Assembly: GCA_002083515.1 (NCBI GenBank)
Contig: LWDN01000007.1
Coordinates: 1 to 7,021, forward strand
Length of the DNA: 7,021 nucleotides
Direction of reading: 5' to 3'
Origin: Proteobacteria bacterium HN_bin10
GTDB taxonomy: Bacteria > Pseudomonadota > Alphaproteobacteria > Caulobacterales > Aquidulcibacteraceae
Program-made: the position numbers and the translations under genes
Notes under the pieces: generated by a model
Database searches by the model: none
What the model was told of the DNA's origin: nothing
Seen by the model: only the letters and a program-made list of their open reading frames with translations
Part shown: positions 5,266 to 7,021 of the stretch, piece by piece
Layout: each line of letters starts with the position of its first letter
Position numbering within the stretch: position 1 is the stretch's first letter

Positions 5266-5320
5266 GAACCCATACGATTACGCTTCGACGACCGTCGGCG
5301 GCCTGGTGGGAATTCATAGC

Positions 5321-5358
5321 AAAAATCCCCGCCGCGACAGTGCAATGCCCGGCGGGGA
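5321..5358 (-). terminator. Rho-independent terminator of the exported-protein gene
   Basis: TCCCCGCCG (5326-5334) and CGGCGGGGA (5350-5358) form a perfect 9-bp GC-rich stem with a 15-nt loop. Read on the minus strand the stem is followed by TTTTT (5325-5321), so it terminates transcripts coming from the gene that ends at 5534. On the plus strand it is followed only by CTCTTT, so plus-strand activity is doubtful. It separates that gene from the promoter of the 111-aa gene. Confidence 0.8.
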
Positions 5359-5373
5359 CTCTTTAGATGCAGG

Positions 5374-5436
5374 CGAGAGGCGCTAGGCGATGGGCTATAG
5401 GTCACAGGCAAGAGGCATTGGGCGCCAAGCTATTGG
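5374..5436. repeat. Heptanucleotide array, G-rich orientation, nine units
   Basis: Nine uninterrupted 7-bp units, including CGCTAGG, CGATGGG, CTATAGG, CAAGAGG, CATTGGG and CTATTGG; most end in GG. It is the reverse orientation of the CCYATYG arrays elsewhere. With the array at 5465-5534 it forms a long imperfect inverted repeat with a 28-bp centre. Confidence 0.75.
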
Positions 5437-5464
5437 GAAGAACGTTGGTTATCCCTCGTCCTCA

Positions 5465-5534
5465 CCCCTAGCCTCTTGCCCCTCGCCTTCCTTACCACAC
5501 CCATTGCCTATCGCCCCGAGCCCATTGCCTACCC
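5465..5534. repeat. Heptanucleotide array, C-rich orientation, ten units
   Basis: Ten units in exact 7-bp register, among them CCCCTAG, CCTCTTG, CCCCTCG, CCCATTG (twice), CCTATCG and CCCCGAG. The last unit touches the stop codon of the minus-strand exported-protein gene (5534-5536). On that gene's mRNA the array reads as G-rich CAATGGG-type units. Confidence 0.78.
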
Positions 5535-5959
5535 TACGGCGCCACATAGCTGCCGACTTTCGGCACCGTGTCGCAGCCGGGACCACCGGCGCCCTGGCAG
5601 AGGTGGTAGAGCGCCCCTTGGGCATAGAGCCGCGGCTCCTTGTGCTGATTGTGCGCCGTGGCATCGATCGCTTCTTCCAGTTTCATGATGGCCAGAGCCG
5701 GGGCATTCGCCGCCTTGGCCTTGTCCAGCGCCTGACGCAGCAAATCGTTCGCCTTGGCGATCTGCCGCACATCCGCCCCGCCCACTTTTGAAAATTCGTT
5801 CTGAGCCCGCTTGCCCGAGCCTGCCAAGTCCGTCAACTCGACGATGGCCTGATTCGTCAACGTGATGGCATCGCTGAGTTGGGCGTAGGCGGGGTCGGCC
5901 ACGGCAGCGAAGGCCAGCAAGCCCGCTGCCGGCACTGTCAATAAGACCATCCGTTTCAT
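5534..5959 (-). CDS. Small exported helical protein of unknown function
   Basis: This protein has 141 residues with a clear Sec signal peptide: MKRMVLLTVPAAGLLAFAAV and a predicted cut after AYA (about residue 26), so it should be periplasmic or secreted. The mature part is helical and alanine-rich, with two likely long helices (SDAITLTNQAIVELTDL; QIAKANDLLRQALDKAKAAN) and a third at 86-101. The overall shape recalls SmbP-like small helical proteins, but the histidine repeats that bind metal there are absent. The C-terminus has two cysteines (C121 and C129 in LCQGAGGPGCD) that could form a disulfide. A strong AAGGAG lies 7 nt before the ATG at 5959. The gene stands alone: vapC ends 110 bp upstream, and a terminator lies downstream beyond the heptad arrays. 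No function is assigned. Confidence 0.82.
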   Translation of the reverse strand: MKRMVLLTVPAAGLLAFAAVADPAYAQLSDAITLTNQAIVELTDLAGSGKRAQNEFSKVGGADVRQIAKANDLLRQALDKAKAANAPALAIMKLEEAIDATAHNQHKEPRLYAQGALYHLCQGAGGPGCDTVPKVGSYVAP

Positions 5960-5966
5960 GAGTACT

Positions 5967-5972
5967 CTCCTT
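5967..5972 (-). promoter_or_regulatory. Ribosome binding site of the exported-protein gene
   Basis: AAGGAG on the minus strand lies 7 nt from the ATG, ideal spacing, and fixes the start at 5959. Two longer readings from upstream are not supported by a comparable site. Confidence 0.8.
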
Positions 5973-5999
5973 CTGGAAAACGGGGACGTTTGGTCGCAC

Positions 6000-6015
6000 G
6001 GGAATCAGAATTCCC
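6000..6015. repeat. Short hairpin in the leader of the exported-protein gene
   Basis: GGGAAT (6000-6005) and ATTCCC (6010-6015) pair across a 4-nt loop. It lies about 40 bp upstream of the start, in the gap after vapC. No T-tract follows on either strand, so it is more likely an operator or leader element than a terminator. Confidence 0.3.
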
Positions 6016-6069
6016 ATGACTCATGCCTGACCATGAACCAAGGAGAAGCCGCTTCGTGCATCCGACGCG

Positions 6070-6507
6070 TCAGGCCTGCAAGGGATCGATGACCTCGAGA
6101 AAAGGAAAGCGATGGAAATCCGCGTCTCTGGTGTAGATGCGTCGGATCCCGTGTTCCCGCATAAGAATCGCGGTGTGTGCGTCATGCAGCAGGTTTCCGG
6201 CAAGATGAGGAATCTCACGCAGCACTTGGCCGGCCACATCCGTATGGCGATCCGTCTCAATCAGAACCGCGAGACCCGGCGATAAGAGCAGCGCTTCCAC
6301 GAAGGCCCACGTGTGCTCGACCGTCCAGGGCGAACGAAAGACGCGAGGATGGGTGCAGACTCGCAGGAATTCATACAGAATGCTCCACGTCGTATACCAG
6401 GCTGTGCGTTGGCCACGCCAGTCGAGCAACAGTTGTCGGCACCGACGATGGGCCGTCGCCTGCTCATCCGCGGCGTATACAAGGACGTTCGTGTCGACCA
6501 CGAACAT
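6070..6507 (-). CDS. vapC: VapC-type PIN-domain toxin (ribonuclease)
   Basis: A 145-aa PIN-domain protein. The four acidic metal ligands expected of VapC nucleases can be placed: Asp5 in MFVVDTNVLVY, Glu46 in WSILYEFLRV, Asp109 in NLLHDAHTA and Asp128 in IYTRDADFHRF. Family members are Mg2+-dependent RNases that cleave tRNA or rRNA and inhibit growth until neutralised. The ATG at 6507 overlaps the stop codon of the antitoxin gene by one base (TGATG), so translation is coupled to VapB. Length is normal and nothing appears broken. Residues such as IRRIYTRDADFHRFPFLEVI near the C-terminus match the subfamily often annotated as TA-system VapC family ribonuclease toxin. No terminator is evident after its stop. 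Confidence 0.92.
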   Translation of the reverse strand: MFVVDTNVLVYAADEQATAHRRCRQLLLDWRGQRTAWYTTWSILYEFLRVCTHPRVFRSPWTVEHTWAFVEALLLSPGLAVLIETDRHTDVAGQVLREIPHLAGNLLHDAHTAILMREHGIRRIYTRDADFHRFPFLEVIDPLQA

Positions 6508-6734
6508 CAGCGACCTTCCATCGCGTGATAGAGCGCATCACGATCGGCAATCTCCACCAGCGCCCCGCCGCTGCTCCAACTCGGCAAGGGCGGCAGCGAA
6601 CGCCGGGGCTTCTGAGATTGGAACAGCAGGCGCAGGGCGGCCTCGACCAGTTCAGAGATGGTTTTCCCTTGGCGCGCGGCCTCTTGACGAAGCCGGGCCA
6701 TGACCCGGTCATCGATGATAAGTGTTGTCTTCAT
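6507..6734 (-). CDS. vapB: VapB-type ribbon-helix-helix antitoxin
   Basis: A 75-aa protein. Residues 1-38 fit the ribbon-helix-helix DNA-binding fold: strand MKTTLIIDD, helix RVMARLRQEAARQG and helix TISELVEAALRLLF. The C-terminal part (45-75) contains a proline-rich linker and EIADRDALYHAMEGR, the kind of tail that wraps around VapC. It should bind VapC to inhibit it and repress its own promoter with the toxin as co-repressor. The ATG at 6734 is chosen because an earlier in-frame ATG (6746) falls inside the -10 box and cannot be transcribed. No ribosome binding site is present and transcription should start within a base or two of the ATG, so the message may be leaderless. vapC follows with a one-base overlap. 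Confidence 0.9.
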   Translation of the reverse strand: MKTTLIIDDRVMARLRQEAARQGKTISELVEAALRLLFQSQKPRRSLPPLPSWSSGGALVEIADRDALYHAMEGR

Positions 6735-6741
6735 ATGGAAA

Positions 6742-6770
6742 ACCATACACATGATACGGCTTGCTGTCAA
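6742..6770 (-). promoter_or_regulatory. Sigma70 promoter of vapBC
   Basis: On the minus strand a perfect TTGACA -35 box (6765-6770) and a TATGGT -10 box (6742-6747) are separated by 17 bp. The spacer holds GTAT...GTAT direct repeats 9 bp apart, a possible VapB binding site. The expected start of transcription is at about 6735-6736, next to the vapB ATG. Confidence 0.8.
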
Positions 6771-6772
6771 TA

Positions 6773-6784
6773 CAGGGGCCCCTG
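6773..6784. repeat. Perfect 12-bp palindrome upstream of the vapBC -35 box
   Basis: CAGGGGCCCCTG is fully self-complementary and ends three bases upstream of the TTGACA box. It could be an operator for VapB or another regulator; no other evidence supports a role. Confidence 0.4.
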
Positions 6785-6824
6785 CATGAAAGGCTCTCTC
6801 GTCTTGTCTTTTCTTCGTCTCCCG

Positions 6825-6924
6825 CCCGTCGCCGCTCGCCCATCGCCTCTTGCCCATGGCCCCCTCACCCTGGGCCTGGTTCCCTATCGCCCATCGCCTC
6901 TTGCCCCTTGCCTCTCGCCTTCCC
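6825..6924. repeat. Heptanucleotide array, CCYATYG type, fourteen units
   Basis: Eight units (CCCGTCG, CCGCTCG, CCCATCG, CCTCTTG, CCCATGG and three more diverged), a 2-nt slip, then six units (CCTATCG, CCCATCG, CCTCTTG, CCCCTTG, CCTCTCG, CCTTCCC). The array ends exactly at the stop codon of the minus-strand gene at 6925. It fills the space between that gene and the vapBC promoter region. Confidence 0.78.
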
Positions 6925-7021
6925 CTAGAAATTCACCCACAGTTGGAGCATCCCCCAATCCTGATCGGCATTCGTGCCCAGATTCTCCGTGATGTAGTTG
7001 CCGGCGAAGAAGTGCCCGTAG
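6925..7021 (-). CDS. C-terminal end of an outer-membrane beta-barrel protein (alginate-export-like), partial
   Basis: Only the last 32 codons are inside the window. They read YGHFFAGNYI, TENLGTNADQ and DWGMLQLWVNF, then TAG at 6925-6927. Alternating hydrophobic/polar residues and a terminal phenylalanine are the usual signature of the last strand of an outer-membrane barrel recognised by the BAM machinery. The GHFFAGxYI...QLxxNF pattern is like the end of alginate-export family (AlgE-type) porins, which are frequent in Nitrospira genomes. The family call rests on this short piece and is therefore tentative; a different porin is possible. The gene is followed immediately by a heptad array, as is the exported-protein gene further along. 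Confidence 0.6.
   Translation of the reverse strand, partial: YGHFFAGNYITENLGTNADQDWGMLQLWVNF

Noticed and set aside
5390..5791. A 133-codon plus-strand frame
   Set aside because: It starts inside the heptad arrays and continues antisense to the exported-protein gene; serine/proline/histidine composition comes from the repeats.
5374..6924. CRISPR-like arrays
   Set aside because: The repeats are 7 bp, degenerate and contiguous with no unique spacers; no cas genes are present.
6177..6992. A 271-codon open frame on the plus strand
   Set aside because: It lies antisense to vapC, vapB and the barrel gene, has arginine/proline/serine-rich shadow composition with no domain, and runs through the heptad array.

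Overview
The window is a GC-rich stretch of chromosome, probably from a Gram-negative, Nitrospirota-like bacterium. The grounds are a ThrH-type phosphoserine phosphatase, a YkgJ cysteine-cluster protein, the C-terminus of what looks like an outer-membrane beta-barrel of the alginate-export type, and abundant degenerate heptanucleotide arrays between genes. The taxonomic call is an inference at moderate to low confidence.

Left part (1-3101): a minus-strand pair runs off the left edge. It consists of a 122-aa protein of unknown function and a secreted PQQ-type glucose/sorbosone dehydrogenase, coupled by an ATGA overlap. A 598-bp gene-free gap rich in inverted repeats follows. Two plus-strand genes come next: a YkgJ-family CxxxCxxCC protein with its own sigma70-like promoter, and thrH (HAD phosphatase of serine/threonine metabolism). 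The gap between them is filled almost entirely by 7-bp repeats.

Middle (3184-5247): a two-gene minus-strand operon has been broken by a complete IS3-family element. The upstream gene encodes an unrecognised 111-aa protein; it overlaps a nucleotidyltransferase-fold gene that resembles DUF6036/AbiEii-type proteins. The IS (3347-4568) has 12-bp perfect terminal repeats, a 4-bp CTGC target duplication, orfA, orfB and a well-formed -1 frameshift signal. Removing the IS and one CTGC rejoins the two gene pieces in frame as a 173-codon gene, so the element appears young.

Right part (5321-7021): all genes are on the minus strand. In transcription order they are the end of an outer-membrane barrel protein, a vapBC toxin-antitoxin operon with a clear TTGACA-17-TATGGT promoter, and a small exported helical protein followed by inverted heptad arrays and a rho-independent terminator.

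The most unusual pattern is the set of heptad arrays, several of which begin exactly at stop codons. The clearest single event is the IS disruption of the nucleotidyltransferase pair. No RNA genes, CRISPR arrays or origin were seen.
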